57,137 nt of DNA. Source: Prolixibacteraceae bacterium (lineage in GTDB: Bacteria > Bacteroidota > Bacteroidia > Bacteroidales > Prolixibacteraceae). The stretch spans positions 1 to 57,137 of the forward strand of contig JAQICD010000218.1 of the NCBI GenBank assembly GCA_027858715.1, read 5' to 3'. The position numbers and the translations under genes were made by a program. Shown here piece after piece: positions 1 through 9,139 of this stretch; position 1 is the first letter of the stretch, and each line of letters opens with the position of its first letter. Below the pieces are notes generated by a model. The model saw only the letters and a program-made list of their open reading frames with translations. It was not told where the DNA came from and ran no database searches.

Positions 1-705
1 TTTTCGTATCTCGATTTCGATTACGAAGAACGCCCCGGAAGCGATGCAGTTTTAGTTACTTACTATCCTACCTTTTCATCCTCAATCGATTTGGCTTATA
101 AAGCTGCCGATGTTTTTTCAAACACCGCACTGGCTGCCAAATACCGTTTCAATTTCAAAAACTACGACATTCAGTTTATTGCCGGCCAGGTCGGAAACGA
201 TTTGGTCTTCGGTAGTGGTTGGTCAGGCTTTATAGGTAGCTTATCTTTTCGAGGAGAAGGCTCATTGTTCACTCCGCTCCCGTCAAAAAGCGATATCTCA
301 GAAAAAGCCTTTACCGGCACCGTTTCTCTTGATTACACCTTCAGCAACTCGCTATACCTGCATACTTCATTTTTATACAACAGCAATGGCACAACAACAA
401 AGGGAGAAAGTTTTTCACTGCTCGACCCCGGATATCAGCTTAGTGCCAAAAATCTGTCCATTGGCAAATATGAATTATTCGGGCAGGCCTCCTACCCTTT
501 AAATCCACTCATCAACACAGGCGTGGCTGCAATGATGAACCTATCCGACCAATCAATGTACGTAGGGCCATCTGCTTCAATTTCCCTTCAAAATAATCTT
601 GAACTTTATCTTATGTCGCAAATTATGGTGGGGGAAACCGGTTCGGAATATGCTGCAACCGGAAATATTTACGCTTTTTACGGGCGACTGAGCTGGAGTT
701 TTTAA
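1..705 (+). CDS. Outer-membrane beta-barrel protein, 3' part (5' end outside window)
   Basis: The frame is open back to base 1, so the TTG start at 91 in the ORF track is only an artefact of the window edge; 234 residues are visible. The sequence alternates polar and hydrophobic residues with many Tyr, Phe, Gly and Ser, and ends in an aromatic strand (GRLSWSF), as outer-membrane beta-barrels do. I do not recognise the family. It could be a porin-like or surface protein of unknown substrate. The gene is followed by a spacer of about 250 bp before the acyl-CoA synthetase gene, so it is probably the last gene of its own transcript. Confidence 0.65.
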   Translation, partial: FSYLDFDYEERPGSDAVLVTYYPTFSSSIDLAYKAADVFSNTALAAKYRFNFKNYDIQFIAGQVGNDLVFGSGWSGFIGSLSFRGEGSLFTPLPSKSDISEKAFTGTVSLDYTFSNSLYLHTSFLYNSNGTTTKGESFSLLDPGYQLSAKNLSIGKYELFGQASYPLNPLINTGVAAMMNLSDQSMYVGPSASISLQNNLELYLMSQIMVGETGSEYAATGNIYAFYGRLSWSF

Positions 706-923
706 CACATATTCTTCTACAATAGATCGTTAGATTTTAGACACAAGACAATAGACCTGTGTACTTAAACTCTTATATTTAACATTTTATATTTTTTTAA
801 GCAGTTTATTCTATTACACACCTTTAACAAAAGAAACCGACACACATTCTTATAAAGATTTTGCCAATTATCTTTTTAAGTATACTTTTATCCTTATTAA
901 AAAAACAGCATGGGCCGTTGTTA

Positions 924-931
924 TATATTTG
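924..931 (+). promoter_or_regulatory. Candidate -7 box for the acyl-CoA synthetase gene
   Basis: TATATTTG matches the Bacteroidota -7 consensus TAnnTTTG and lies 28 bp before the ATG at 960. No convincing -33 TTTG box was found. Its position supports a start at 960 rather than at 861. Confidence 0.4.
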
Positions 932-959
932 TCGCGGCGCACAAAATAAGTATAAAACT

Positions 960-2882
960 ATGAAGACATTAATCGACCTCTTTGAAACCAGTGTGGAAAA
1001 GTTCCCCGAAAACCCATACATGTGGGAAAAAATTGATGGTAAATATCAACCTTTCTCATATACCCAGATACACGACGAAGTAATTGCATTCAGTGCCGGA
1101 TTAATGGCTATGGGCATTAGCAAAGGCGACCGAATAGCTCTACAAGCCGAGGGGCGTACCGATTGGATTGTTGCCGAACTTGGCATGCTCTATGCAGGTG
1201 CCATCAACGTACCATTATCAGTAAAACTTGAAGCCGGAAATGATGTTTCGTTTCGTGTAAATCACTCCGGAGCCCGCATGATCATTACTTCGTGGACACA
1301 GGCTGAAAAAGCTGAGTCAATTTTTAAAAATTGCAAAGAGCTTGAAAAAATAATCTACTTTGACGACATTAAAGAACCTGCAGACCATAAAATTTCTTTT
1401 ACTTCTATAAAAGAACAGGGACGGCAATATTTGAACAACCCAAAAAACAAAGAAGTTTTTGAAGCAGTTTGGAAAAACATTCAACCCGATGACCTTGCCA
1501 ATATTTCATACACATCAGGAACTACAGCCGACCCAAAAGGAATTATGCTCACGCATGAAAACTTTACGGTAAATACCATCCAGGGCAACACCCTAATGAA
1601 AATTGATTCCAATTTTAAAACACTCACCATCTTACCATGGGATCACTCTTTTGCTCATACCGCTTGTTTATACTGTTTTATGTACAATGGTGCCAGCGTA
1701 GCATGCCAGGAAATAGGTAAAACACCTATCGAAACCCTGAAAAACATTCCTAAAAACATAAAAGAAATTGAACCTGACCTGATGATGAGTGTACCAGCTA
1801 TCTCAAAGTCATTCCGTAAAAATATTGAAGGCGGAATACGCGCTAAAGGTTCTACTGCCGAAAAATTGTTTAACCAAGGATTAAAAGTTGCTTACAAATA
1901 CTATGGTAACGGCTTTAACCGTGGTAAAGGATTCAGAGCATTACTGAAGCCAGTTTATGCTTTCTACGATAAAATTATCTTCAGCAAAATACGTAAAAAT
2001 TTTGGCAGCAACCTGAAATTTTTCATTGGCGGCGGTGCACTGCTCGATACCGAGCTTCAACGTTTCTTTGCAGCCATTGGCATTCCTGTAATGCAAGGAT
2101 ACGGCCTAAGTGAAGCTTCACCTGTTATTTCATCAAATGCACTCCATGCATATAAATTCGGAACTTCCGGGAGACTGGTTAAATACCTCGATCTGAAAAT
2201 TTGCGATGAAGACGGAAATGACATTCCACGCGACAAAAAAGGCGAGATGGTTATCAAAGGCGGGAACGTAATGAAAGGGTATTGGAAAAACGAAGTAGCC
2301 ACTAAAGAGACAATCAAAGATGGCTGGCTTTATACCGGCGATATGGGATACGTTGATAAAGATGATTTTCTGGTTGTTCTTGGCCGTTTTAAGAGTTTAC
2401 TTATTTCGAGCGACGGTGAAAAATACAGTCCCGAAGGCATTGAAGAATCATTGGTTGACCAGTCGCCATACATCGATCAGGCCATGCTTTACAACAATCA
2501 AAACCCATATACTTCAGCAATGATTGTTCCCAACATTCAGGCTATCAACCGATACCTCGAACGCAATGGCCTTAAACCCGGCTCAGATGCAGGTAACCGC
2601 ACAACCATCGAACTTATTCAAAATGAAATTAATGAATACCGAAAAGGCGGAAAATACGAAGGAATGTTCACCGAGCGATGGCTACCAACAACTTTCGTTA
2701 TTCTGCCCGAATCGTTCAACGAACATAATAAACTGCTTAATTCTACTATGAAGATTGTTCGCAGTAAAATTACAGAATACTTTGCCAATGAATTTGAGTT
2801 CTTATATACTGCTGAAGCAAAAAATATTTATAACGAACTCAACACGAATGCTGTTATAAAATGGAATGCTAAAAACAGCTAA
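960..2882 (+). CDS. AMP-dependent long-chain fatty acid-CoA ligase
   Basis: The 640-residue protein belongs to the adenylate-forming superfamily and probably activates a long-chain fatty acid to acyl-CoA with ATP. The phosphate-binding loop YTSGTTADPKGIMLTHE lies near residues 184-200. GYGLSEASPV (A5), YTGDMGY (A7) and GRFKSLLISSDGEKYSPEGIE-type A8/A10 motifs follow, so the active site looks complete. The ORF track starts at 861, but the first 33 residues are unlike the family and cover a candidate -7 box; the ATG at 960 gives a normal N-terminus. The alpha/beta hydrolase gene starts two bases after the stop, so the two are very likely co-transcribed. The exact chain length of the substrate cannot be read from the sequence. 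Confidence 0.92.
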   Translation: MKTLIDLFETSVEKFPENPYMWEKIDGKYQPFSYTQIHDEVIAFSAGLMAMGISKGDRIALQAEGRTDWIVAELGMLYAGAINVPLSVKLEAGNDVSFRVNHSGARMIITSWTQAEKAESIFKNCKELEKIIYFDDIKEPADHKISFTSIKEQGRQYLNNPKNKEVFEAVWKNIQPDDLANISYTSGTTADPKGIMLTHENFTVNTIQGNTLMKIDSNFKTLTILPWDHSFAHTACLYCFMYNGASVACQEIGKTPIETLKNIPKNIKEIEPDLMMSVPAISKSFRKNIEGGIRAKGSTAEKLFNQGLKVAYKYYGNGFNRGKGFRALLKPVYAFYDKIIFSKIRKNFGSNLKFFIGGGALLDTELQRFFAAIGIPVMQGYGLSEASPVISSNALHAYKFGTSGRLVKYLDLKICDEDGNDIPRDKKGEMVIKGGNVMKGYWKNEVATKETIKDGWLYTGDMGYVDKDDFLVVLGRFKSLLISSDGEKYSPEGIEESLVDQSPYIDQAMLYNNQNPYTSAMIVPNIQAINRYLERNGLKPGSDAGNRTTIELIQNEINEYRKGGKYEGMFTERWLPTTFVILPESFNEHNKLLNSTMKIVRSKITEYFANEFEFLYTAEAKNIYNELNTNAVIKWNAKNS

Positions 2883-2884
2883 CA

Positions 2885-3889
2885 ATGAATAAGAAACAAA
2901 AATGGCTGTATTATTCAGCAATGATAGTCGGCATATTGACCCTCGTTTATTTTGTGGGGCCAATTCCCGGTTACGAACCGGTAAGCGATGAGCTACCCGC
3001 CCTCAACCTCAACACAGAAAACGTAGCGCAATACGTCACTGAAAAAGAAGCACAGTTTGACATTCGCCCCGACAATGAAGCCCGGATTATATGGGACAAC
3101 GATTCGCTCCAGGATAAAACAAACTGGTGCGTTCTTTACTTACACGGTTTTAGCGCCTGTTGGTACGAAGGATATCCTGTACACACCAACCTCGGCAAAG
3201 AAATAGAAGCCAATATTTACCTTAGCCGACTCCACGATCATGGCATCGATAAAATAGATGCGCTGATTGACATGCAGCCCGGCAAATTGTACGATTCGGC
3301 AAAAGAGGCGCTGCTCATTGCACGTGCACTTGGCGACAGTATCATCATTGTAAGCACCTCTACCGGCGGAACCCTTTCATTACAACTTGCAGCCGACTTT
3401 CCCGAAATGGTTGAAATGCTCGTACTTTTATCGCCCAACGTTGCCATCAACGATCCTGCAGCTTTCCTGCTTGGTGCTCCATGGGGACTCCAAATTGCAC
3501 GGCTTTCAGGTGGCGGCAGTAAATTCCGCGATTTAGGCCCGGCACCCGAAATTGAAGAAAAATATTGGTATCAGCAATACAGATGGGAAGCCACGGTGTA
3601 CCTTAAGCACCTGGTTGACATCACCATGAATAAGAAAACGTTTCAAAGAGTATCGCAACCGGTTTTTCTGGGCTACTATTACAAAAACAAAGCAGAACAA
3701 GATCCGGTTGTAAGAGTTGATGCCATGCTCGACATGTTTGAGCAATTGGGCACTTCTAAAGAAGATAAAAAGAAAGTTGCTTTCCCGAATGCCGGACGAC
3801 ATGTTATCGGGTGCCAATCAACATCGAATTCATATAAAAAAGTTAATAAGCAAATAATTAAATTTGTAAATGAGCAAATAAAGCCGTAG
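2885..3889 (+). CDS. Membrane-anchored alpha/beta hydrolase
   Basis: A 334-residue protein with one N-terminal hydrophobic segment (about residues 8-25), so probably anchored in or exported across the inner membrane. The oxyanion-loop motif LHGFSACW is at about residues 86-93 and a late His (NAGRHVIGC) is placed as the catalytic base. The nucleophile elbow reads S-T-S-T-G (Ser159) rather than the usual G-x-S-x-G, so the first glycine is replaced by serine. It lies two bases behind the acyl-CoA ligase gene, which suggests a lipase or esterase that supplies or handles acyl groups for it. This link is inference from the operon; the substrate is unknown. Confidence 0.8.
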   Translation: MNKKQKWLYYSAMIVGILTLVYFVGPIPGYEPVSDELPALNLNTENVAQYVTEKEAQFDIRPDNEARIIWDNDSLQDKTNWCVLYLHGFSACWYEGYPVHTNLGKEIEANIYLSRLHDHGIDKIDALIDMQPGKLYDSAKEALLIARALGDSIIIVSTSTGGTLSLQLAADFPEMVEMLVLLSPNVAINDPAAFLLGAPWGLQIARLSGGGSKFRDLGPAPEIEEKYWYQQYRWEATVYLKHLVDITMNKKTFQRVSQPVFLGYYYKNKAEQDPVVRVDAMLDMFEQLGTSKEDKKKVAFPNAGRHVIGCQSTSNSYKKVNKQIIKFVNEQIKP

Positions 3890-3929
3890 ATTAATCATTA
3901 ACCTGTAGTCTTTTTAATAACAACACACT

Positions 3930-4763
3930 ATGAACACTCCCAAAAAGATTCTGATTGTTGATGATGACATAGCTATCGTTGACATGATCAGCGATATATT
4001 GTTAGAGAAACAATATCAGGTATTGGGTGCTTTTAACGGAAAAATTGCTTGTGATATTGCTTTAGCTGAAACCCCCGATTTAATTATCATCGACTGGGAA
4101 ATGCCGGTACTAAACGGTATAGAAGCCACAAGAAGGCTCAAAGAAAATAATAAAACCAAAGACATCCCGGTGATTATAATTACGGGGCACATGACCAGCA
4201 CCAGCGATTTAGAAATAGCCTTTGAAGCAGGCGCTATCGACTTCATAAGAAAACCAATAGAGCCAGCTGAAATTCAGGCACGTTCAAGATCTATGCTCAT
4301 GCTTTCGGAATATCATAAAGAATCAATTCGAAGAAAAGACTGGGAGCTAACCAACCTGACCCATACCAACCAAAAAAGCAATGCAGCCATTGGTGAACTC
4401 ATAAATCTTATCGAAAACATTATGCAAAGCTGTAAAACCATTGACCATTTCACTCAAAAAGAACTGACTGAGAACATTCAGAAAGTAAAAATAAATTTAC
4501 GAAACAATACATGGAAACAGTTTCAGGATTATTTTAACAAAGTACATCCCGATTTTTCAGCCAATTTGCTTAAAGCATACCCAACCATAAGCTCCGAAGA
4601 GTTAAAATTATCATATTTCCTGAGGCTAAATATGAGCTCGAAAGAAATAGCAACCATTACAAGCAAGGAAATTCACAGCATTGATATTGCCCGTTATCGC
4701 TTACGCAAAAAACTCGGAATAGAACGGAACATTAAACTTCAAGAGTTTTTAATGAAATTCTAA
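3930..4763 (+). CDS. Orphan response regulator with C-terminal helix-turn-helix
   Basis: A 277-residue regulator. Residues 1-120 form a canonical receiver: acidic pair at 11-13 (VDDD), phosphoacceptor Asp55 (IIIDWEMP), Thr at about 85 and Lys108 (RKP). A helical linker follows. The C-terminus (SSEELKLSYFLRLNMSSKEI then ARYRLRKKLGI) resembles the LuxR/GerE-like helix-turn-helix found at the end of many Bacteroidota regulators, so DNA binding is expected. No histidine kinase gene is adjacent. It starts 40 bases after the hydrolase stop and may share that transcript. Targets are unknown. Confidence 0.85.
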   Translation: MNTPKKILIVDDDIAIVDMISDILLEKQYQVLGAFNGKIACDIALAETPDLIIIDWEMPVLNGIEATRRLKENNKTKDIPVIIITGHMTSTSDLEIAFEAGAIDFIRKPIEPAEIQARSRSMLMLSEYHKESIRRKDWELTNLTHTNQKSNAAIGELINLIENIMQSCKTIDHFTQKELTENIQKVKINLRNNTWKQFQDYFNKVHPDFSANLLKAYPTISSEELKLSYFLRLNMSSKEIATITSKEIHSIDIARYRLRKKLGIERNIKLQEFLMKF

Positions 4764-4767
4764 AAAC

Positions 4768-4805
4768 AAAAAAATCCGTAATCTTTTCGACTACAGACTT
4801 TTTTG
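4768..4805. terminator. Candidate bidirectional terminator
   Basis: An imperfect hairpin between A-rich and T-rich arms (AAAAAAATCCGTAATC with CTACAGACTTTTTT) fills the gap between the convergent response-regulator gene and tRNA-Leu. It has about three mismatches, so stability is moderate. Confidence 0.4.
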
Positions 4806-4810
4806 TTTTG

Positions 4811-4895
4811 TGCCCAGAACAAGACTCGAACTTGCACATCCTAACCGGATACCAGCCCCTCAAGCTGGCGTGTCTACCAATTTCACCATCTGGGC
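4811..4895 (-). tRNA. tRNA-Leu(GAG)
   Basis: Reading the minus strand, the acceptor stem GCCCAGA pairs with TCTGGGC. The anticodon stem CCAGC/GCTGG encloses loop TTGAGGG, giving anticodon GAG. The T-arm is GCAAG-TTCGAGT-CTTGT, and the long variable arm is typical of class II tRNA-Leu. The gene is 85 nt including discriminator A, and CCA is not encoded. It reads CUC and CUU leucine codons. Confidence 0.95.
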
Positions 4896-4919
4896 AGATG
4901 ATTTATTTCAGATCGGATG

Positions 4920-4950
4920 CAAAAGTATAAAAATCCACATTTCAACCAAA
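4920..4950 (-). promoter_or_regulatory. Promoter of tRNA-Leu
   Basis: On the minus strand TTTG (4947-4950) is separated by exactly 19 bases from TACTTTTG (4920-4927). This is a full match to the Bacteroidota primary sigma factor promoter, placed 25 bp upstream of the tRNA. Confidence 0.75.
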
Positions 4951-4972
4951 AGGAAAATGAATATTTGTACAA

Positions 4973-5305
4973 TTATTTTTCAATCTCTTTTGTGTATCCT
5001 GTATTTACAATAAAACCATCTTCGTTTATATCAAAACGATATGTCTCAATTTTTGTAAATCCGGGACTAACCCGAGGGTCAAGCGTAGTTTTTCCGGTTC
5101 CTATGGCTGTTTCACGTATTATTTCTTCCTTCACATAAAAGAAGCGTTCTCCCCCGTTTTCCAATTCAACAATCCGGTCGGGTTCACCCATATCATACAA
5201 CAACATTGCACGACTTTGCCCCATGTAGTTACGTTCGATTTTTTTGCTCACACTGCAAGCTGCAAACACAGTCAGCACAACCAAAACTCCAATTACCTGC
5301 TTCAT
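4973..5305 (-). CDS. Small lipoprotein of unknown function
   Basis: A 110-residue protein with a signal peptide ending in a lipobox (VFAAC, Cys at about 17), so probably lipid-anchored. The mature part contains MGQSRAMLLYDMGEPDRI, a pattern that resembles the short helix-strand start of SmpA/BamE-like lipoproteins (small outer-membrane lipoproteins with a Gly-x-Pro turn). The similarity is by eye only. It is transcribed divergently from purL and upstream of tRNA-Leu in the same direction. Confidence 0.75.
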   Translation of the reverse strand: MKQVIGVLVVLTVFAACSVSKKIERNYMGQSRAMLLYDMGEPDRIVELENGGERFFYVKEEIIRETAIGTGKTTLDPRVSPGFTKIETYRFDINEDGFIVNTGYTKEIEK

Positions 5306-5350
5306 ATTATTTATAATTCTCTTTTATCAACCTTTCTTGTTCCTTACCGC

Positions 5351-5358
5351 AAAGTTAA
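5351..5358 (-). promoter_or_regulatory. Candidate -7 box of the small lipoprotein gene
   Basis: TAACTTTG on the minus strand fits TAnnTTTG and is 45 bp upstream of the ATG at 5305. I see no clear -33 box. Confidence 0.45.
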
Positions 5359-5393
5359 CGATAAAATTGTCCTCTACCTGAATGAAACTACAA

Positions 5394-5426
5394 TTTCATT
5401 AATACAATGCCTTTTTACTATATTTG
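5394..5426 (+). promoter_or_regulatory. Promoter of purL
   Basis: TTTC (5394-5397), a 21-base spacer, then TATATTTG (5419-5426), 36 bp before the purL ATG. The 12-mer TATATTTGCACC recurs exactly in the tRNA-His promoter. Confidence 0.6.
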
Positions 5427-5462
5427 CACCATCAAAAAAGCTTAATGTAAATCTTCATAATT

Positions 5463-8400
5463 ATGATTCTATTCTTTCACGTGCCGGGAGGCAACTATAT
5501 TGCCGTAAGCACAAAGAATTCACTTTCAGAAAAGGATACTGAAAAGTTACAATGGTTATTTGGCAATGCCGAAAAAATCGATACCGAAAAAATCGACGGA
5601 TGGTTTATCGGACCACGTAAAGAAATGCTTACACCCTGGAGCACCAATGCCGTAGAAATCACCCAGAATATGGGCATCGAGGGCATTTTTCGTATAGAAG
5701 AATACATCAGGGTTGAAGACAAAAATGCTTCGTTCGACCCCATGTTGCAACATCGTTACAACGGGCTCGACCAGCAACTTTTTACCATTGAAAAGCAACC
5801 CGATCCAATAATCGAAATCGTAGATATTGCCGAATACAACCAAAAAGAAGGACTGGCATTAAGCACCGATGAGATTAAATACCTTGAATCGGTATCAAAA
5901 AAACTGGAGCGACCGCTTACCGACAGTGAAGTGTTTGGTTTTTCACAGGTAAACAGCGAGCACTGTCGCCACAAAATTTTCAATGGCACTTTCATCATCA
6001 ATGGCGAAGAAAAAAAACTATCATTATTCAAACTCATAAAAAAAACCACCGAAACACACCCCAATAAGATTGTTTCGGCTTACAAAGACAATTGCTCATT
6101 TGCCGAAGGCCCGGTAGTTGAACAATTTGCCCCCAAAACCCAGGACAAACCCGATTTTTTTGAAGTAAAAGATATCAAAACGGTTTTATCTTTAAAAGCC
6201 GAAACTCACAACTTCCCTACAACTGTTGAGCCTTTTAACGGTGCAGCAACCGGAACTGGTGGCGAAATTCGCGACCGTATTGCCGGTGGTAAAGGTGCGC
6301 TGCCCATTGCTGGCACAGCCGTTTATATGACTGCCTATCCCCGACTTGGCGAAGGCCGTGAGTGGGAAAACAAAAACGAAGCCCGCTCGTGGCTGTATCA
6401 AACACCCGAAGAAATTTTAATTAAAGCATCGAACGGCGCCAGCGATTTTGGCAACAAATTCGGGCAACCACTTATTAACGGCAGCGTGCTCACTTTCGAA
6501 CATTTCGAAAATGATAAGAAATTCGCCTACGATAAAGTAATAATGCTTGCCGGTGGCATTGGCTTCGGCAAAAAATCCGACAGTTTGAAAGATATTCCCG
6601 AGCCCGGTGAGAAAGTTGTGCTGTTGGGCGGCGACAATTACCGTATTGGAATGGGCGGAGGTGCTGTTTCGTCGGTTGCAACCGGTGAATTTGAGAATAA
6701 CATTGAGCTAAACGCCGTACAACGCGCCAACCCCGAAATGCAAAAACGCGTGTTCAACGCCATCCGCGCTTTAAGTGAAAGCGATAAAAATCCGATTGTT
6801 TCTATTCACGACCATGGAGCCGGCGGCCATCTTAACTGCCTGAGCGAACTGGTTGAAGATACCGGCGGCGTAATAAATATCGACAAATTGCCTGTGGGCG
6901 ACCCTACCCTTTCGCTAAAAGAAATAGTAGGCAACGAATCGCAGGAGCGCATGGGACTTGTAATTAAGGAAGAATACATTGAAACACTGCGTAAAATTGC
7001 CGAAAGAGAACGCGCCCCAATGTATGTAATTGGCGAAACAACCAACGACATGAAATTCACCTTCCAGAAACTCGAAACCAACGAGAAGCCAATCAACTGG
7101 AAACTGGAACACATGTTTGGCAACCCGCCAAAAACCATCATGAACGATCAAAAAGTTGATGCAAAATTTGAAGCACCAACTTATACCGAACAAAATATTC
7201 AGCACTACGTTGAACAGGTTCTTCAACTCGAAAACGTAGCTTGTAAAGACTGGCTTACCAATAAAGTTGATCGCTCGGTAACCGGGCGCATTGCCAAACA
7301 GCAAACAGCCGGAAAATTACAATTGCCGCTTAACAACCTCGGCGTTATTGCGCTCGACTACAAAGGCAAAAGCGGATTGTCCACTTCAATTGGTCATGCA
7401 CCGGGAGCTGCATTAATCAATGCAGCCAACGGTTCGGTGTTATCCATTGCCGAAGCACTAACCAACATTATATGGGCGCCGCTGGCCGACAAAATAACCA
7501 GCATTAGCATGAGTGCAAACTGGATGTGGCCTTGTAAAAACGAAGGCGAAGATGCCCGTATTTACGATGCAGTAAAAGCAGCCAGCGATTTCGCCATTGC
7601 GCTGGGAATCAATATTCCTACCGGAAAAGATTCCTGTTCGATGACTCAGAAATATAAAAACGACACTGTGCTTTCTCCGGGTACGGTCATCATTTCGGCC
7701 TCGGGCGAAGTATCCGATGTTAGGAAGACTGTTGAACCGATATTGGTTAATGATAAACCCCTGTATTATATTGACTTTTCGAAAGCACCTAAATCAATCG
7801 GGGGCAGTGCTTTCACGCAAATACTGAACAAAATTGGCAACGACACACCTACAGTGTCCGATCCTGCTTATTTCCTTAATGCTTTTAACACCATCCAGAA
7901 ATTAATTGAAAAAAGTTTAATATTCAGCGGTCACGATATTGGCGGTGGTGGTTTAATCACTTCATTACTCGAAATCTGTTTCTCAAACAACGAAAGCGGC
8001 TTAGATCTCGACCTATCAGCCATTGGCGAAGCCGATACCGTCAAGCTGTTGTTTGCCGAAAACCCGGGAATCATTTTCCAGGCCGATGCTGAAGCTGAAG
8101 AAATACTTAAAGCAAAAAATATTGAAGCCGTAAAAATCGGAACACCGACTAACTCGGGCAATGTGCTTGTAAAGAACGGTGTCAACAGCCACACGTTCAA
8201 CATTCAAAAATTGCGCGACCTGTGGTTCAAAACCTCGTACCTGCTCGACCGCAACCAAAGTACGCCGAAGCTGGCCAAAGAACGTTTCGAAAATTATAAG
8301 AAGAACGAACTAGGCTACAACTTTGGCAACTTCGATGGTAAAGCAGCATCGCTTGCACTGAATACAAGCAGACGCACAGCATCGGGCATTAAAGCAGCAA

Positions 8401-9134
8401 TTATTCGCGAAAAAGGAGTAAACGGCGACCGCGAAATGGCCTATAGCCTTTACCTGGCCGGCTTCGATGTAAAAGATGTTCACATGACCGACCTTATCAG
8501 CGGTCGTGAGGATCTTACCGACATAAATATGATTGTATTTGTGGGAGGCTTCTCCAACTCCGACGTACTGGGCTCGGCAAAAGGTTGGGCCGGTGCTTTT
8601 AAATACAACGAGAAAGCACGCGTTGCGCTCGAAAACTTCTACAAACGCGAAGATACGCTCAGCCTGGGTATTTGCAACGGTTGCCAGCTCATGGTTGAAT
8701 TAAACCTGGTATATCCGGGCATGGCACAAAAGCCAAAAATGCTCCACAACGAAAGCCATAAATTTGAATCATCGTTTTTAAATGTGAACATACCGGCCAA
8801 CAACTCGGTAATGCTTGGCAACATGGAAGGCCAACAACTTGGTGTATGGATAGCGCATGGCGAAGGAAAATTCAGTTTGCCGGCCGGCGAAAGCAATTAT
8901 AATATTGCGCTGAAATATTCGCGCAGCAACTATCCGGCGAATCCAAACGGTTCCGATTTCGACACCGCGGGCATTTGCTCGACCGATGGACGACACCTGG
9001 CCATGATGCCGCACCTCGAAAGAGCTATTTTCCCATGGCAGTGGGGCTATTATCCGGCCAATCGAAAAACCGACGAAATTACCCCGTGGGTTCAGGCCTT
9101 TGTTAATGCCCGCAAATGGATTGAAGCGATATAG
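5463..9134 (+). CDS. purL: Phosphoribosylformylglycinamidine synthase (large, single-chain type)
   Basis: A 1223-residue enzyme that converts FGAR, glutamine and ATP into FGAM, the fourth step of purine synthesis. The length is that of the fused proteobacterial and Bacteroidota form, which carries its own glutaminase rather than separate PurS and PurQ. Visible parts are the N-terminal PurS-like domain, the tandem AIR-synthase-type halves (HCRHKIF, AETHNFPTTVEPFNGAATGTGGE-like signature near 230-255) and a C-terminal class I glutamine amidotransferase. The amidotransferase nucleophile is Cys1071 in LGICNGCQLM, and PHLERAIFPWQWG lies near the end. The pseudouridine synthase gene begins five bases downstream. 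Confidence 0.97.
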   Translation: MILFFHVPGGNYIAVSTKNSLSEKDTEKLQWLFGNAEKIDTEKIDGWFIGPRKEMLTPWSTNAVEITQNMGIEGIFRIEEYIRVEDKNASFDPMLQHRYNGLDQQLFTIEKQPDPIIEIVDIAEYNQKEGLALSTDEIKYLESVSKKLERPLTDSEVFGFSQVNSEHCRHKIFNGTFIINGEEKKLSLFKLIKKTTETHPNKIVSAYKDNCSFAEGPVVEQFAPKTQDKPDFFEVKDIKTVLSLKAETHNFPTTVEPFNGAATGTGGEIRDRIAGGKGALPIAGTAVYMTAYPRLGEGREWENKNEARSWLYQTPEEILIKASNGASDFGNKFGQPLINGSVLTFEHFENDKKFAYDKVIMLAGGIGFGKKSDSLKDIPEPGEKVVLLGGDNYRIGMGGGAVSSVATGEFENNIELNAVQRANPEMQKRVFNAIRALSESDKNPIVSIHDHGAGGHLNCLSELVEDTGGVINIDKLPVGDPTLSLKEIVGNESQERMGLVIKEEYIETLRKIAERERAPMYVIGETTNDMKFTFQKLETNEKPINWKLEHMFGNPPKTIMNDQKVDAKFEAPTYTEQNIQHYVEQVLQLENVACKDWLTNKVDRSVTGRIAKQQTAGKLQLPLNNLGVIALDYKGKSGLSTSIGHAPGAALINAANGSVLSIAEALTNIIWAPLADKITSISMSANWMWPCKNEGEDARIYDAVKAASDFAIALGINIPTGKDSCSMTQKYKNDTVLSPGTVIISASGEVSDVRKTVEPILVNDKPLYYIDFSKAPKSIGGSAFTQILNKIGNDTPTVSDPAYFLNAFNTIQKLIEKSLIFSGHDIGGGGLITSLLEICFSNNESGLDLDLSAIGEADTVKLLFAENPGIIFQADAEAEEILKAKNIEAVKIGTPTNSGNVLVKNGVNSHTFNIQKLRDLWFKTSYLLDRNQSTPKLAKERFENYKKNELGYNFGNFDGKAASLALNTSRRTASGIKAAIIREKGVNGDREMAYSLYLAGFDVKDVHMTDLISGREDLTDINMIVFVGGFSNSDVLGSAKGWAGAFKYNEKARVALENFYKREDTLSLGICNGCQLMVELNLVYPGMAQKPKMLHNESHKFESSFLNVNIPANNSVMLGNMEGQQLGVWIAHGEGKFSLPAGESNYNIALKYSRSNYPANPNGSDFDTAGICSTDGRHLAMMPHLERAIFPWQWGYYPANRKTDEITPWVQAFVNARKWIEAI

Positions 9135-9139
9135 AATAC

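Noticed and set aside
861-959. N-terminal extension of the acyl-CoA ligase ORF
   Set aside because: Overlaps a TATATTTG -7 box, lacks family similarity, and a normal ligase start (MKTLIDLFE) is at 960.
4811-4895. Possible riboswitch or ncRNA near the tRNA-Leu
   Set aside because: The structure is fully explained as a class II tRNA-Leu with its own promoter.
5216-5542. 108-codon plus-strand ORF overlapping the lipoprotein and purL start
   Set aside because: It covers the purL promoter and the antisense of a lipoprotein with a clear lipobox; composition is not that of a protein.
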